DNA of 62,601 nt, from contig JAUMXY010000009.1 in assembly GCA_030528885.1 (NCBI GenBank), positions 1-62,601 of the forward strand, in the 5' to 3' direction. The notes under the pieces were generated by a model. It saw only the letters and a list, made by a program, of their open reading frames with translations. It was not told the origin of the DNA and ran no database searches. The position numbers were made by a program, and so were the translations under genes. Source of the DNA: Bacteroidales bacterium (GTDB lineage: Bacteria > Bacteroidota > Bacteroidia > Bacteroidales > Bacteroidaceae). Shown in pieces: positions 33,972 through 43,394 of this stretch (its first letter is position 1; each line of letters begins with the position of its first letter).

Positions 33972-35060
33972 TCACCACCCCATCAGCTGTTTCAGGTATG
34001 CTGTCAGTTCGCTGGCCATCTTTTCGTGCTGCTGCATGGAGGGATGATAGGAGGCACCATAGCCTAGGGTGCCGTCTTGGGGAGGAAGGTCGAAGCGATA
34101 GATTTCTTTGTCTCCTCTCAGGCGGGCATAAGAAAGGGTGGCGTCCATGGCCTGCCGGGCTGCGCATAAAGCCTCTCCGCTCATCATGGTGCCGCTAAGG
34201 AATACGATTTTTGCGTCGGGGTTGTGGCTTCTGACCTGATGGTATAGGCGCTGAAAACCTTGCTGGAGAAGCAGGGAGTCTGCCCCTTGTGTGGAGGTGT
34301 CGTTTGTGCCTAGGTTGATGCAGACAACATCGGGCTTGTAGCGCTTGAAGTCCCATGTGTACAGATTGTTGTACAGCAGGGTGTAGGGGTACTCTGTGTT
34401 CATGTTGACTGCATCGCCTGTCTTAGGACCGTTGTAGTTGCGATAGACTCCTATGCCGCTGCGTGCTACGACAAGGGCTTGAGCATGAAGGTTGCGTGCT
34501 GTGCGTGCTGCATAGGTGTAGTAATAATTGGCTGTTTCCTCCTGATAGGGGGCTGTAGGGGAGTCTGCCTCAATGCCGTAGCCGCAAGTGATTGAGTTGC
34601 CTATGTATTCAATCTTTTTTGTTGGGACAGAGGTGGCAGGGCATAGTTTCTTCCCTTTGTCGATGAAGAATCCCCAAAACTCAGGGAGTCTTTCATATCC
34701 TTCGCCTGCATAGGTAATTACTACTTGGTGAGAGGTGTCTGCCAAATCGGACGCCAATTCGACGACAGAGTCTGTTTCGTTGTCGAGACAGATTTTGAAG
34801 GCTTCACGTCCATCGATTTCTGCCATGAAATAGCCGCTATTGGGTTTGGCGACCATTTTCAGTGAGGTGCCTTCAAATCCGCTTCTTATTTGAAAACCCG
34901 GGTATGTGAATATAGGACGTTCGAGGTTTTTTGCCTCGTAACGTCCTATATATTGAATATGTCTATCTGTAGGCATTATCCTTTGCATTTCCTCATCCTC
35001 TGCGTGAGCAGTCAGGATGGAAAACAAAGAGAAAATGGATACAAGATGGATTTTCGTCAT
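33972..35060 (-). CDS. Secreted CE2-like acetyl esterase (SGNH hydrolase)
   Basis: A 362-residue protein with a signal peptide (1-20, IFSLFSILTAHA). The N-terminal ~130 residues form a jelly-roll as in CE2 enzymes (YIGRYEAKNLERPIFTYPGF at the start). The SGNH domain has the nucleophile in EYIGNSITCGYGIEAD, the block VCINLGTNDTS and a late His in GYGASYHPSMQQHEKMAS. CE2 members deacetylate xylo- or gluco-oligosaccharides. The start overlaps the GH51 stop by four bases (ATGA), so translation is coupled and the two enzymes probably work on the same arabinoxylan fragments. Confidence 0.87.
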   Translation of the reverse strand: MTKIHLVSIFSLFSILTAHAEDEEMQRIMPTDRHIQYIGRYEAKNLERPIFTYPGFQIRSGFEGTSLKMVAKPNSGYFMAEIDGREAFKICLDNETDSVVELASDLADTSHQVVITYAGEGYERLPEFWGFFIDKGKKLCPATSVPTKKIEYIGNSITCGYGIEADSPTAPYQEETANYYYTYAARTARNLHAQALVVARSGIGVYRNYNGPKTGDAVNMNTEYPYTLLYNNLYTWDFKRYKPDVVCINLGTNDTSTQGADSLLLQQGFQRLYHQVRSHNPDAKIVFLSGTMMSGEALCAARQAMDATLSYARLRGDKEIYRFDLPPQDGTLGYGASYHPSMQQHEKMASELTAYLKQLMGW

Positions 35061-37528
35061 TTCGTTTGGATTTTCTTGATACGGATAATGGAGAAGGAGT
35101 ATTTGGGCAGCGTGAGGCTGAATCGGGCACCTATCTCCAATGGCTTGGTTTCGTTCACTCTCCAGTCGCGTTGACGGTTGGGGTCGCCTTCTCCTGACAT
35201 GACGGTGAGGTCGGCTGTTGAGCTGTATCCCTTCATGTCGATGTCTCCAAGATTGATTTCCATGCTGGATGGCTTGGGGAGCATGCTGACCAGCTTGATG
35301 ATGATGTCGCCTGTCTCACTATCAACCACGACGGACTTGTCCAGACGTTCCTGAATCTCTCTGCTTGCTCTTTGCTTGTTGCCCTTGGAGACGCTTTCTG
35401 TGCGGATGTCTGAGTAAATGTATTCGTCGCCTGCATTCTGTCCAAAGGCGCGCTGGACGTAATAGTTGGAAGTTGGATACACCGTTTCGTTGTCGAAATA
35501 AATCAAGTCGGGGTTCCAGTTCGTATGTCCGTTTTTGGCGAGAAGTGGTGCGTAAGAGGTCATCACGACAACATCTCCATTTCGCTCAACGTTGGTGAGA
35601 TAAGCGGCTTCGACCAGTGCGTTCACTACGTTGTTGCCTTTTGAAGCATATTCGCCAAGATATACCTTTGTGCCGTTTCGGTCGTAGTTGTCATAGAAGT
35701 CGCGATGGTGGAAGTACCAGCCTGTTGAGTTGTAGTAGTGCTCGTCCACAATTTCAATCTTCTTTTCTTTGGCTTCTTTCCAACCGAATTCGTAGTCGCT
35801 TCCTTCCCAGAATGGTCCCACGGTGCCTATGACAGTGATTTCGGGGTGTGCTTTCTTGATGCCCTCAATCAGGAAGTTATATCTTTCAAGGAATACGTCG
35901 CTGATGAGGTCTTCGTTTCCAATGCCCAGATATTTCATGTTGAAGGGCTTGGGGTGGCCTGCTTTAGCGCGAAGTTTCGCAAGTTCAGAAGTTTTGGCGT
36001 CGCCATTTGCCCACTCGATGAGGTCGAGCAGTTCTTGCAGATAGCTCTCCATTGTAAGCGGCTTTCCATTGTAAGTATATGGCGAAGGCTTTCCCTTCAA
36101 GTCCTTCTCAAACGGGATGCCTCCTTGCTGGCCATTGCCTCCCTTCCAAGAGTTTTGGCAAGGTACGCCAGCAGCAAGTACAGGGAGTGGCTCAGCGCCT
36201 ATGTCTTCGCAGAATTGGAAATATTCATAGAAGCCAAGTCCTCGGGTTTGGTGGTAGTTCCAGATGTTCATGTCAGGCTGGCGCTCCCAAAGTTCGCCAA
36301 CTGTTGCTTGCCAATGGTAGATGTTGTCGATGCCTTGGCCATGTGTGGCGCACCCTCCGGGGAAACGGACAAAGCGTGGCTTCAAGTCAGCGATTACTTG
36401 TGCCAGGTCTTTGCGAAGTCCATTTTTACGTCCCATGAATGTGTCTTGTGGGAAGAGGGAGATGAAGTCAATGCAGATTTTTCCTTCTTGAAGCGGCTCT
36501 ACAACAAGAACGGCCTTTTTTGCCGAAGATGTTGGTCTTATGGTTGCTTTAGCTTGTTTCCAGTCGGCTGAGGCTTTGACTGTGGTTGAAGCGATGGTGT
36601 TGCCGTTTTCAACAAGAGAAACTCGAAGTGCGCCCTTACCCTTGATAAACATGCTGAAGTCATATTTCTGTCCTTTTTTCACAAGGATTCCATCCCAGCC
36701 TTCATTGATGAGTTTGGCTCCCTTGGCTGTTGTGGTGAGAACAGAGTAGTGTGCATTATTCGCGTGAATAGGAGCATCGGTGGCAATCGTCCATTCTGTG
36801 TCCTTGCCCTCTAGTTTCCAAGCGGTTTTAGCGTTCCATTCTCCTCGGTCGTTGTTTGTATATTCAAAATCGCGATTCTGAATCAGCTCTGCGTACAAGC
36901 CGCCATCGGCAGCATAACTGATATCCTCGAAAAAGATGCCCATCAGCTCAGGAGAAATCTCTTTGCTATCATTCCAGTTGATGGTCAACTCGGACTGAAT
37001 CTCATCAACGGCATTCTCGATGAATGCGCCTTTGGCAATAAAGTCGTCTCTATCCCATTCGCCATTCTGGGCTGCGATTCTCTGCTTTGTGAGCAGATTC
37101 TTCAATCCAGAGTAGGGGATACGGATTGTGTTGCTTTCAGACGCCTTCTTCTGCTTCTCTAGAAGTGCTCGGAATTCCTCTTTTGCTATATAAGGATAAT
37201 CCTGAGGCTTCCACAATGCGAAATTGTCTGAGCGAGTTGTGGCAATCTGCGGGTGGTTGGGGTTGGGGATAAATGTTGCATGGTACATCTTCCCATCATA
37301 AGAAAGCACAGGGTAATAAAGTTTCTTCTCGCTTCCCCATGTGCCGTAATCACTCTCGAAGAGGTTGCAAGACACGTGCGTCCAATGGTTGCCATCAATA
37401 GAGTAGGCAATTTGGAAATCTCTAACTCCGTTCCTTACATCAGGACGCACATACACAGAGTCGGGGTGGTTGGCAAAAGCAGGTAATGCACAAACTGCAA
37501 TAAATGCTGAGATAAATAGGTTTTTCAT
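35057..37528 (-). CDS. Secreted alpha-L-arabinofuranosidase, GH51, with extra N-terminal domain
   Basis: An 823-residue exported enzyme (signal peptide 1-19). Residues ~20-110 resemble a beta-propeller-like blade piece (DFQIAYSIDGNHWTHVSCN), unusual in GH51. A CBM4/9-type region (about 215-350) precedes the GH51 barrel. The acid/base Glu is in MKYLGIGNEDLIS and the nucleophile Glu in KVYLGEYASKG. The C-terminal beta domain ends in YSFSIIRIKK. It removes arabinose side chains from arabinoxylan or arabinan. It lies between a small lipoprotein gene (34-base gap) and the coupled CE2-like gene. Confidence 0.92.
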   Translation of the reverse strand: MKNLFISAFIAVCALPAFANHPDSVYVRPDVRNGVRDFQIAYSIDGNHWTHVSCNLFESDYGTWGSEKKLYYPVLSYDGKMYHATFIPNPNHPQIATTRSDNFALWKPQDYPYIAKEEFRALLEKQKKASESNTIRIPYSGLKNLLTKQRIAAQNGEWDRDDFIAKGAFIENAVDEIQSELTINWNDSKEISPELMGIFFEDISYAADGGLYAELIQNRDFEYTNNDRGEWNAKTAWKLEGKDTEWTIATDAPIHANNAHYSVLTTTAKGAKLINEGWDGILVKKGQKYDFSMFIKGKGALRVSLVENGNTIASTTVKASADWKQAKATIRPTSSAKKAVLVVEPLQEGKICIDFISLFPQDTFMGRKNGLRKDLAQVIADLKPRFVRFPGGCATHGQGIDNIYHWQATVGELWERQPDMNIWNYHQTRGLGFYEYFQFCEDIGAEPLPVLAAGVPCQNSWKGGNGQQGGIPFEKDLKGKPSPYTYNGKPLTMESYLQELLDLIEWANGDAKTSELAKLRAKAGHPKPFNMKYLGIGNEDLISDVFLERYNFLIEGIKKAHPEITVIGTVGPFWEGSDYEFGWKEAKEKKIEIVDEHYYNSTGWYFHHRDFYDNYDRNGTKVYLGEYASKGNNVVNALVEAAYLTNVERNGDVVVMTSYAPLLAKNGHTNWNPDLIYFDNETVYPTSNYYVQRAFGQNAGDEYIYSDIRTESVSKGNKQRASREIQERLDKSVVVDSETGDIIIKLVSMLPKPSSMEINLGDIDMKGYSSTADLTVMSGEGDPNRQRDWRVNETKPLEIGARFSLTLPKYSFSIIRIKKIQTK

Positions 37529-37562
37529 TATGGTGTTAAATTAGTTAATGATGTTAAATTAG

Positions 37563-38003
37563 TTATTCAACTCTGAATGTGGTAGATATGCTTCCCATTT
37601 CAGAAGGGTCAATATATGGCGAGTAGCCAGCAAAGGCACTCATCCTTATTGGTGTAACGACCAGCGTGTATGCCTGTCCGTTGTTGTCTTCTTCTGTTTC
37701 TGCATCATCTCGTGCTGGAACAACGATGTCGAATGTGATTGAAGACCTGCTGCTGCCGCAATCGAATTGCCCCTGTGCAAGGGTTGGAGTTGTTGCAAAA
37801 GCATAAGTTCCTTTGACGTATTCCCCAGGGTCGCTAAACTTCAATGTTGCCTTTAATGTGTCGCCAGGATGCGCAACTGATGACGAAAGAACTATCTTGT
37901 CAAATACAGGCAGGCGAGATACTTTGTCTTCGTCTTCGCACCCTGTCAAGAACAAGCCGACAGCTATCAAAAGAGCTGTAAGCGCAAGTTTGTTTTGTTT
38001 CAT
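37563..38003 (-). CDS. Small predicted lipoprotein of the GH51 operon
   Basis: A 146-residue protein with a lipoprotein signal, ALLIAVGLFLTGC, so Cys22 would be lipidated. The mature part is a single beta-rich domain (FDKIVLSSSVAHPGDTLKAT at about 34-53) of unknown family. It is the first gene before GH51 and the CE2-like esterase, 34 bases apart, so it may be a surface glycan-binding or accessory protein. That role is inference. A TAACTTTG box on its strand lies at 38044-38051. Confidence 0.75.
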   Translation of the reverse strand: MKQNKLALTALLIAVGLFLTGCEDEDKVSRLPVFDKIVLSSSVAHPGDTLKATLKFSDPGEYVKGTYAFATTPTLAQGQFDCGSSRSSITFDIVVPARDDAETEEDNNGQAYTLVVTPIRMSAFAGYSPYIDPSEMGSISTTFRVE

Positions 38004-38043
38004 TGTTAATGGTAGTTTGTTTTTTTATTTGGTATTTTTGCTG

Positions 38044-38081
38044 CAAAGTTATTGAATTTTGTGGAAAAACGAGTATCTTTG
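38044..38081. promoter_or_regulatory. Overlapping divergent promoters for ribE and the lipoprotein-GH51 operon
   Basis: For ribE: ATTG (38051-38054), 19 bases and TATCTTTG (38074-38081), 28 bases before the start codon. For the minus strand: TAACTTTG at 38044-38051 with no good -33. The two boxes touch, so the promoters could compete. Confidence 0.6.
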
Positions 38082-38109
38082 CACACATATTTAAAATAAT
38101 TTAGAAATT

Positions 38110-38712
38110 ATGTTTAGTGGTATTGTAGAAGAATTCGCTACAGTCGTATCTGTGGAGAAAGAGCAGGAAAACATGCATTTCACACTTACGTGTTCTTTTG
38201 TGGATGAATTAAAAATAGATCAAAGCGTGGCTCACAACGGCGTTTGTCTGACTGTCGTTAAAATTGAAAATGGGAATTATGTGGTCACAGCCATGAAAGA
38301 GACGCTCCAGAAAAGCAATCTCGGGTTGCTGAAAGCAGGTGATAAAGTGAACGTGGAGCGTTCCATGATGATGAATGGCCGACTGGATGGACACATTGTC
38401 CAAGGCCATGTTGACCAAACAGCAGAATGTGTGGCTAAGATAGACCAGCAGGGAAGCTATACGTTTCGCTTTAAGTACTTGTTCGACAAGGAAATGGCGA
38501 AGAAGGGGTATATGACTGTTGATAAGGGAAGCGTAACGGTCAATGGTGTAAGTTTGACGGTATGTAATTCGCAAGACGACAGCTTTGAAGTGAACATTAT
38601 CCCATATACTTATGACAACACCAACTTTCATCAGATAGAAGTGGGAACTGTCGTTAACCTCGAATTTGACATCATTGGCAAATATATCGCCAGAATCCAG
38701 TCGTTTAGCTAA
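38110..38712 (+). CDS. ribE: Riboflavin synthase alpha chain
   Basis: A 200-residue protein made of two lumazine-binding domains. MFSGIVEEFATVVSVEKE is the standard N-terminus; SVAHNGVCLTV and the second-domain KGSVTVNGVSLTV are the paired ligand-binding motifs. It converts two molecules of 6,7-dimethyl-8-ribityllumazine to riboflavin. It is not in a rib operon here, and no FMN riboswitch was recognised upstream. Confidence 0.96.
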   Translation: MFSGIVEEFATVVSVEKEQENMHFTLTCSFVDELKIDQSVAHNGVCLTVVKIENGNYVVTAMKETLQKSNLGLLKAGDKVNVERSMMMNGRLDGHIVQGHVDQTAECVAKIDQQGSYTFRFKYLFDKEMAKKGYMTVDKGSVTVNGVSLTVCNSQDDSFEVNIIPYTYDNTNFHQIEVGTVVNLEFDIIGKYIARIQSFS

Positions 38713-38780
38713 TTATAACTGCATCACAAGAGGTTTCGGCATCGTCTGGATTGGGCAAGGAATCCGTCTTGGTATTACAC

Positions 38781-39461
38781 ATGAAACATCTCTCCTTACT
38801 TCTGTTATTCCTGCTTGCGCAATTCGCAACGAACTCTGTTTCTGCACAGAAGATGCTGAATGTAATAGGGGATAGTTATGTAGCTAACCATCGGCGTCCC
38901 CAAGAAGAAACTTGGCATAGCAAACTTGCAGAAAGGCTGGGTTACACTTACAACAACTATGGAAGAAATGGCTCGTGTGTCGCTTTTGATCGAACGCACG
39001 ATGGAAAGTGGAACTTTGGTCCTGCCATGCGGGTTCGCTATAAAAGCATGGATTCTTCAGCCGACTATGTGCTGATTATCGCGGGGCATAACGATGCTGA
39101 CAAAGTGAAAGAGAATGCAGACTCCCTTCAGATGTTTGCCGATTCTCTCGATGCTCTTCTTGCAGGCATAAAAGTTCATTGTCCTAATGCTAAAATAGGC
39201 TATATAACGCCTTGGTATGTAGAGCGTGAAGGCTTTTCTTCTGTATGTAGAGTCATTGAGAAAGTATGCAGAAAACATCAGGTTCCAGTCATGATGAACT
39301 ACACAGAGAAGAGCGTCATCAAAGTCAGAGATGCCGAGTTTCGCAAGCAGTATTTTCAAAGGGAAAACGATACAGCCCACCTTAACGAAAAAGGACATGA
39401 TTTGTTTCTCCCTTATGCTATGGAATGGTTCTTGAAAAAGGTGGCAAGCCCCTCCAAGTGA
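38781..39461 (+). CDS. Secreted GDSL/SGNH hydrolase
   Basis: A 226-residue exported esterase. I choose the Met at 38781 because it opens a clean signal peptide (HLSLLLLFLLAQFATNSVSAQ); the in-frame Met at 38751 only adds residues in front. Catalytic blocks: NVIGDSYVANHR (Ser), NYGRNGSC (Gly), IIAGHNDADKV (Asn) and HLNEKGHDLF (His). The substrate may be an acetylated sugar or lipid; this cannot be decided. It follows ribE after 68 bases. Confidence 0.82.
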   Translation: MKHLSLLLLFLLAQFATNSVSAQKMLNVIGDSYVANHRRPQEETWHSKLAERLGYTYNNYGRNGSCVAFDRTHDGKWNFGPAMRVRYKSMDSSADYVLIIAGHNDADKVKENADSLQMFADSLDALLAGIKVHCPNAKIGYITPWYVEREGFSSVCRVIEKVCRKHQVPVMMNYTEKSVIKVRDAEFRKQYFQRENDTAHLNEKGHDLFLPYAMEWFLKKVASPSK

Positions 39462-39569
39462 AATCTCTTATTTATGTTTGCAAACACCATTTGTTTGTGT
39501 TGAAATACGGAAAAAACAGGAAGGAAGCCTTTATTTGAGCAGGTTCCTTTCTGTTTTTTATTAAAAAGA

Positions 39570-39601
39570 TGTGATAATGTCGTTCTATTTTTGTAATTTT
39601 G
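39570..39601 (+). promoter_or_regulatory. Candidate promoter of the ilv operon
   Basis: TGTG (39570-39573), 20 bases and TAATTTTG (39594-39601), 106 bases before ilvD. The leader that follows contains the hairpin CCCATC-TT-GATGGG near 39617-39630. No leader peptide rich in Ile, Leu or Val was found. Confidence 0.5.
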
Positions 39602-39707
39602 CAACGTTTTAGCCCTTTCCCATCTTGATGGGGGAGGTGTTTTTCATAATAAAGAGCGAGGGCTCACTCCTCAAAGAGTAAAAAGATAATAAGAATTCAA
39701 CAATTAA

Positions 39708-41510
39708 ATGAAACACCAGTTACGAAGTGCTGTTTGTACAGAAGGACGCCGCATGGCAGGCGCGCGCGCGCTATGGGTCGCCAACGGCATGAAGCGCGAG
39801 CAGTTTGGCAAACCAATCATTGCCATTGTTAATTCATTCACTCAATTCGTACCCGGCCACACCCATCTCCACGAAGCGGGACAGATTGTTAAAGAGGAAA
39901 TAGAAAAGATGGGATGCTATGCTGCCGAGTTCAACACCATCGCCATAGATGACGGCATCGCAATGGGTCATGATGGTATGCTATATTCCCTTCCGTCACG
40001 TGACATCATTGCCGATTCTGTAGAATACATGTGCAACGCCCATAAGGCTGACGCCATGATTTGCATCTCCAATTGCGACAAGATTACCCCTGGCATGCTG
40101 ATGGCAGCCATGCGTCTCAATATCCCTGCGGTATTTGTTTCTGGTGGTCCTATGGAGGCTGGCAAATACAAAGGTGAGAACCTCGACCTTATCGCTGCCA
40201 TGATTAAAGGGGCTGACCCAACCGTTGATGATGCCGAACTGGCAGAAGTGGAGAATCGTGCATGCCCTGGTTGTGGATGTTGTTCTGGCATGTTTACAGC
40301 CAATTCCATGAACAATTTGACTGAAGCGATAGGATTGTCCCTTCCTGGAAACGGTACCATCCTTGCCACTCATGTCAATCGTCGTGAGTTGATGAAAGAG
40401 GCTGCACGTCAGATTGTCAAGAACGCATTTGCATATTATGAAGATGGAGACGAATCGGTTCTTCCACGCTCCATAGCTACACGCACAGCATTCCTCAACG
40501 CCATGACGCTTGACATAGCGATGGGTGCTTCAACCAACACGGTTTTGCACCTTCTTGCAGTAGCGCAGGAGGCTGGGGTGGATTTCACCATGAAGGATAT
40601 TGATGCGCTTTCGCGAAAGACCCCTTTCTTATGCAAACTCGCTCCAAACTCACAAAAGTACAGCGTGCAAGAATGCGGTCGTGCAGGCGGTATGTTGAAT
40701 CTCTTCGGCGAATTGGCTAAGGGAGGGCTTATCGATACGTCAGCCAAGCGTGTCAACGGCTCCACACTAGCCGAAGACATCGAACGCTACTCCATTCTTA
40801 AAGACAATGTTGATGCAGAGGCGAAGCGCATCTACTCAAGTGCGCCAGCAGGTGTATTCTGCAATCAGTTAGGAGTGCAGAACACATCCTACGAAACCCT
40901 CGATACGGATCGTACCAACGGCTGCATTCGCGATATAGAGCATGCCTACACCAAGGACGGAGGAATGGCCGTTCTCTTTGGCAATATTGCCCAAGACGGC
41001 TGTGTGGTCAAGACTGCAGGTGTTGATGAAAGCATTTGGAAGTTCTCTGGCCCTGCCGTCGTGTTCGACTCTCAGGAAGACGCTTGCGAAGGCATTCTTG
41101 GTGGCAAAGTCAAGAAAGGCGACGTGGTTGTCATCACTCACGAAGGTCCCAAGGGAGGTCCAGGCATGCAAGAGATGCTCTATCCAACATCATACATCAA
41201 GAGTATGCACATGGGTAAAGAATGCGCTCTCATTACAGACGGCCGTTTCTCGGGAGGAACATCAGGCTTGTCAATTGGCCACATCTCTCCCGAAGCTGCA
41301 TCAGGTGGCAACATTGGCAAGATTGTTGATGGCGACATCATCGACATCGACATTCCCAACCGCTCTATCAATGTGCGCCTGTCTGATGAAGAGCTGGCAG
41401 CACGTCCTCAGCAGCCTCTGAAGCGTAATCGCATAGTCAGCAAGGCGCTCAGAGCATACGCACAGAGTGTGTCAAGTGCTGATAAAGGAGGAGTAAGAAT
41501 TATTGATTAG
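39708..41510 (+). CDS. ilvD: Dihydroxy-acid dehydratase
   Basis: A 600-residue Fe-S dehydratase of the IlvD/Edd family. Cluster-ligand cysteines are in [15 protein letters not shown] and [39 protein letters not shown] is the C-terminal signature. It makes 2-oxo acids from 2,3-dihydroxy-isovalerate or -methylvalerate for Val, Leu and Ile. It is the first gene of ilvD-ilvB-ilvN-ilvC; ilvB starts 14 bases on. Confidence 0.97.
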   Translation: MKHQLRSAVCTEGRRMAGARALWVANGMKREQFGKPIIAIVNSFTQFVPGHTHLHEAGQIVKEEIEKMGCYAAEFNTIAIDDGIAMGHDGMLYSLPSRDIIADSVEYMCNAHKADAMICISNCDKITPGMLMAAMRLNIPAVFVSGGPMEAGKYKGENLDLIAAMIKGADPTVDDAELAEVENRACPGCGCCSGMFTANSMNNLTEAIGLSLPGNGTILATHVNRRELMKEAARQIVKNAFAYYEDGDESVLPRSIATRTAFLNAMTLDIAMGASTNTVLHLLAVAQEAGVDFTMKDIDALSRKTPFLCKLAPNSQKYSVQECGRAGGMLNLFGELAKGGLIDTSAKRVNGSTLAEDIERYSILKDNVDAEAKRIYSSAPAGVFCNQLGVQNTSYETLDTDRTNGCIRDIEHAYTKDGGMAVLFGNIAQDGCVVKTAGVDESIWKFSGPAVVFDSQEDACEGILGGKVKKGDVVVITHEGPKGGPGMQEMLYPTSYIKSMHMGKECALITDGRFSGGTSGLSIGHISPEAASGGNIGKIVDGDIIDIDIPNRSINVRLSDEELAARPQQPLKRNRIVSKALRAYAQSVSSADKGGVRIID

Positions 41511-41524
41511 AAAAGAACAGAAAC

Positions 41525-43219
41525 ATGGCAGAAAAAATAACAGGTGCAGAAGCGCTGATGAGAGCTCTTGAACACGAAGGAGTTGACGTTCTCTTCGGCT
41601 ATCCAGGCGGTTCCATCATGCCTACTTATGATGCACTTTATGACCACAAAGACACTCTCAATCACATTCTTGTTCGCCATGAGCAAGGAGCTGTACATGC
41701 AGCACAAGGTTATGCTCGCGTGAGCGGAAAAGTTGGCTGTGCCATTGTTACCTCAGGTCCAGGAGCAACCAATACGGTCACAGGCATAGCGGATGCCATG
41801 ATAGACTCAACCCCTATGGTTGTCATTTGTGGACAAGTTGGAGTTGCGATGCTTGGCACTGATGCATTTCAGGAAGTTGATGTCGTAGGTGTCACCTCGC
41901 CTATTTGCAAATGGAGCTACCAGATACGTCGCCCTGAAGATGTGGCGTGGGCTGTTGCTCGTGCATTCTACATCGCCAAGAGCGGTCGTCCTGGTCCTGT
42001 TGTGCTTGACTTTGCAAAGAATGCGCAAACGGGAACTGTGGAATACGAACCTGCTACAGTTGATTTCATCCGAAGCTACGATCCTGACCGCCAGGCTGAT
42101 TTGAGCGATATCATGTGTGCAGCAAAGATGATAAATGATAGCGTCAAGCCATTCGCTCTTGTCGGACAAGGCGTCGAATTAGGCGATGCATGCCCGGAGC
42201 TTCAGGCGTTTTTGGAAAAAGCCGACATCCCGTGCGGCACAACCTTCCTTGGATTGTCGGCTATTCCGTCCGACCATCGGTTGAATATGGGCATCCTTGG
42301 TATGCATGGCAACCTGGGACCTAATGTAATGACCAACCAGTGTGACTTGCTTATAGCTATAGGCATGCGATTCGACGACCGCGTGACAGGAAATCTGGCC
42401 ACTTATGCTAAGCAAGCCAAAATCATACACTTCGACATCGATCCTGCCGAGTTTAACAAAAACGTGCAGGTTGACCTCAAAGTGCTAGGCAATTGCAAGC
42501 AGACTCTCGCTGCTGTTACCCAAAACATCGACTCAGCAACACACTCTGCATGGATTGACAGCTTTAAGCCTTATGCAGAGAAAGAATATAATAAAGTAAT
42601 AGACAAGGCCATTCATCCTACAGAAGGGCCGCTTCTCATGGGCGAGGTAATCCGCAAAGTCAGCGAAGCGACCGGCAACGCAGGTATCCTTGTCACAGAT
42701 GTTGGGCAGAATCAACTGATGGCTTGCCGATACTTCAAGTTCACAGAAAAACGCTCTGTCGTCACCTCTGGTGGTTTAGGCACGATGGGATTCGGATTGC
42801 CAGCAGCAATTGGCGCCACTTTTGGAGCTCCTGACAGGACCGTGTGTCTCTTCGTCGGTGACGGAGGTCTCCAGATGACCATCCAAGAGTTAGGCACCAT
42901 TATGGAACAGGGAGCGCCCGTCAAGATTATACTTCTCAACAACAACTACCTTGGCAACGTGCGCCAATGGCAAGAGATGTTCTTTTCTCGCAGGTATTCC
43001 TTCACGCCAATGAACAATCCAAACTATGATCTCATAGCGCAAGGATACAACATCCCTACAAGGATTGTCATTGAGCGGACAGAACTTGACGCAGCCATAC
43101 AGGAGATGCTTTCCACGCCTGGTCCATTCCTCCTCCATTGCGCTATCAAAGAAGAGGACAACGTGCTTCCGATGACCCCTCCAGGCGCCAATGTGGACGA
43201 AATGCTCCTTGAGGTGTGA
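41525..43219 (+). CDS. ilvB: Acetolactate synthase, large subunit
   Basis: A 564-residue thiamine-diphosphate enzyme. The catalytic Glu is in ILVRHEQGAVHAAQGYAR, FAD-binding features lie in the middle domain, and the TPP motif is GDGGLQMTIQELGTI with LLNNNYLGNVRQWQ. It makes acetolactate or acetohydroxybutyrate from pyruvate. It is followed by a tiny Cys-rich frame and ilvN, the regulatory subunit. Confidence 0.97.
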   Translation: MAEKITGAEALMRALEHEGVDVLFGYPGGSIMPTYDALYDHKDTLNHILVRHEQGAVHAAQGYARVSGKVGCAIVTSGPGATNTVTGIADAMIDSTPMVVICGQVGVAMLGTDAFQEVDVVGVTSPICKWSYQIRRPEDVAWAVARAFYIAKSGRPGPVVLDFAKNAQTGTVEYEPATVDFIRSYDPDRQADLSDIMCAAKMINDSVKPFALVGQGVELGDACPELQAFLEKADIPCGTTFLGLSAIPSDHRLNMGILGMHGNLGPNVMTNQCDLLIAIGMRFDDRVTGNLATYAKQAKIIHFDIDPAEFNKNVQVDLKVLGNCKQTLAAVTQNIDSATHSAWIDSFKPYAEKEYNKVIDKAIHPTEGPLLMGEVIRKVSEATGNAGILVTDVGQNQLMACRYFKFTEKRSVVTSGGLGTMGFGLPAAIGATFGAPDRTVCLFVGDGGLQMTIQELGTIMEQGAPVKIILLNNNYLGNVRQWQEMFFSRRYSFTPMNNPNYDLIAQGYNIPTRIVIERTELDAAIQEMLSTPGPFLLHCAIKEEDNVLPMTPPGANVDEMLLEV

Positions 43220-43220
43220 T

Positions 43221-43394
43221 ATGGCACAGAAGAGATTTGGAGGGCAATGCGGAGAATGTACCTCGTGCGGCAAGTGCGACCAGCTGCTGTCTCGCAAGTC
43301 ACAGCCAGTCGAGACAGCTATTCGCTCCTCTGTTCAGACAGAAACTCAACATACAAACGACAAACTCCAACTATGGAACAAGATAACAGCATAA
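43221..43394 (+). CDS. Possible small Cys-cluster protein between ilvB and ilvN
   Basis: A 57-codon frame starts one base after the ilvB stop and ends 22 bases inside ilvN in another frame. Residues 9-18 are QCGECTSCGK with a further C, giving Cys spaced CxxCxxCxxC, like a minimal Fe-S or zinc site; the rest is polar. It could be a real small protein or only a coupling frame that brings ribosomes to ilvN. I do not recognise it. Confidence 0.35.
   Translation: MAQKRFGGQCGECTSCGKCDQLLSRKSQPVETAIRSSVQTETQHTNDKLQLWNKITA

Noticed and set aside
33211-34047. 278-codon plus-strand frame
   Set aside because: It runs through IS982 debris, composite repeat copy B and the antisense of the CE2-like gene; no part looks like a protein family.
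35738-36571. 277-codon plus-strand frame opposite GH51
   Set aside because: Shadow of the GH51 catalytic domain, whose motifs are clear on the minus strand.
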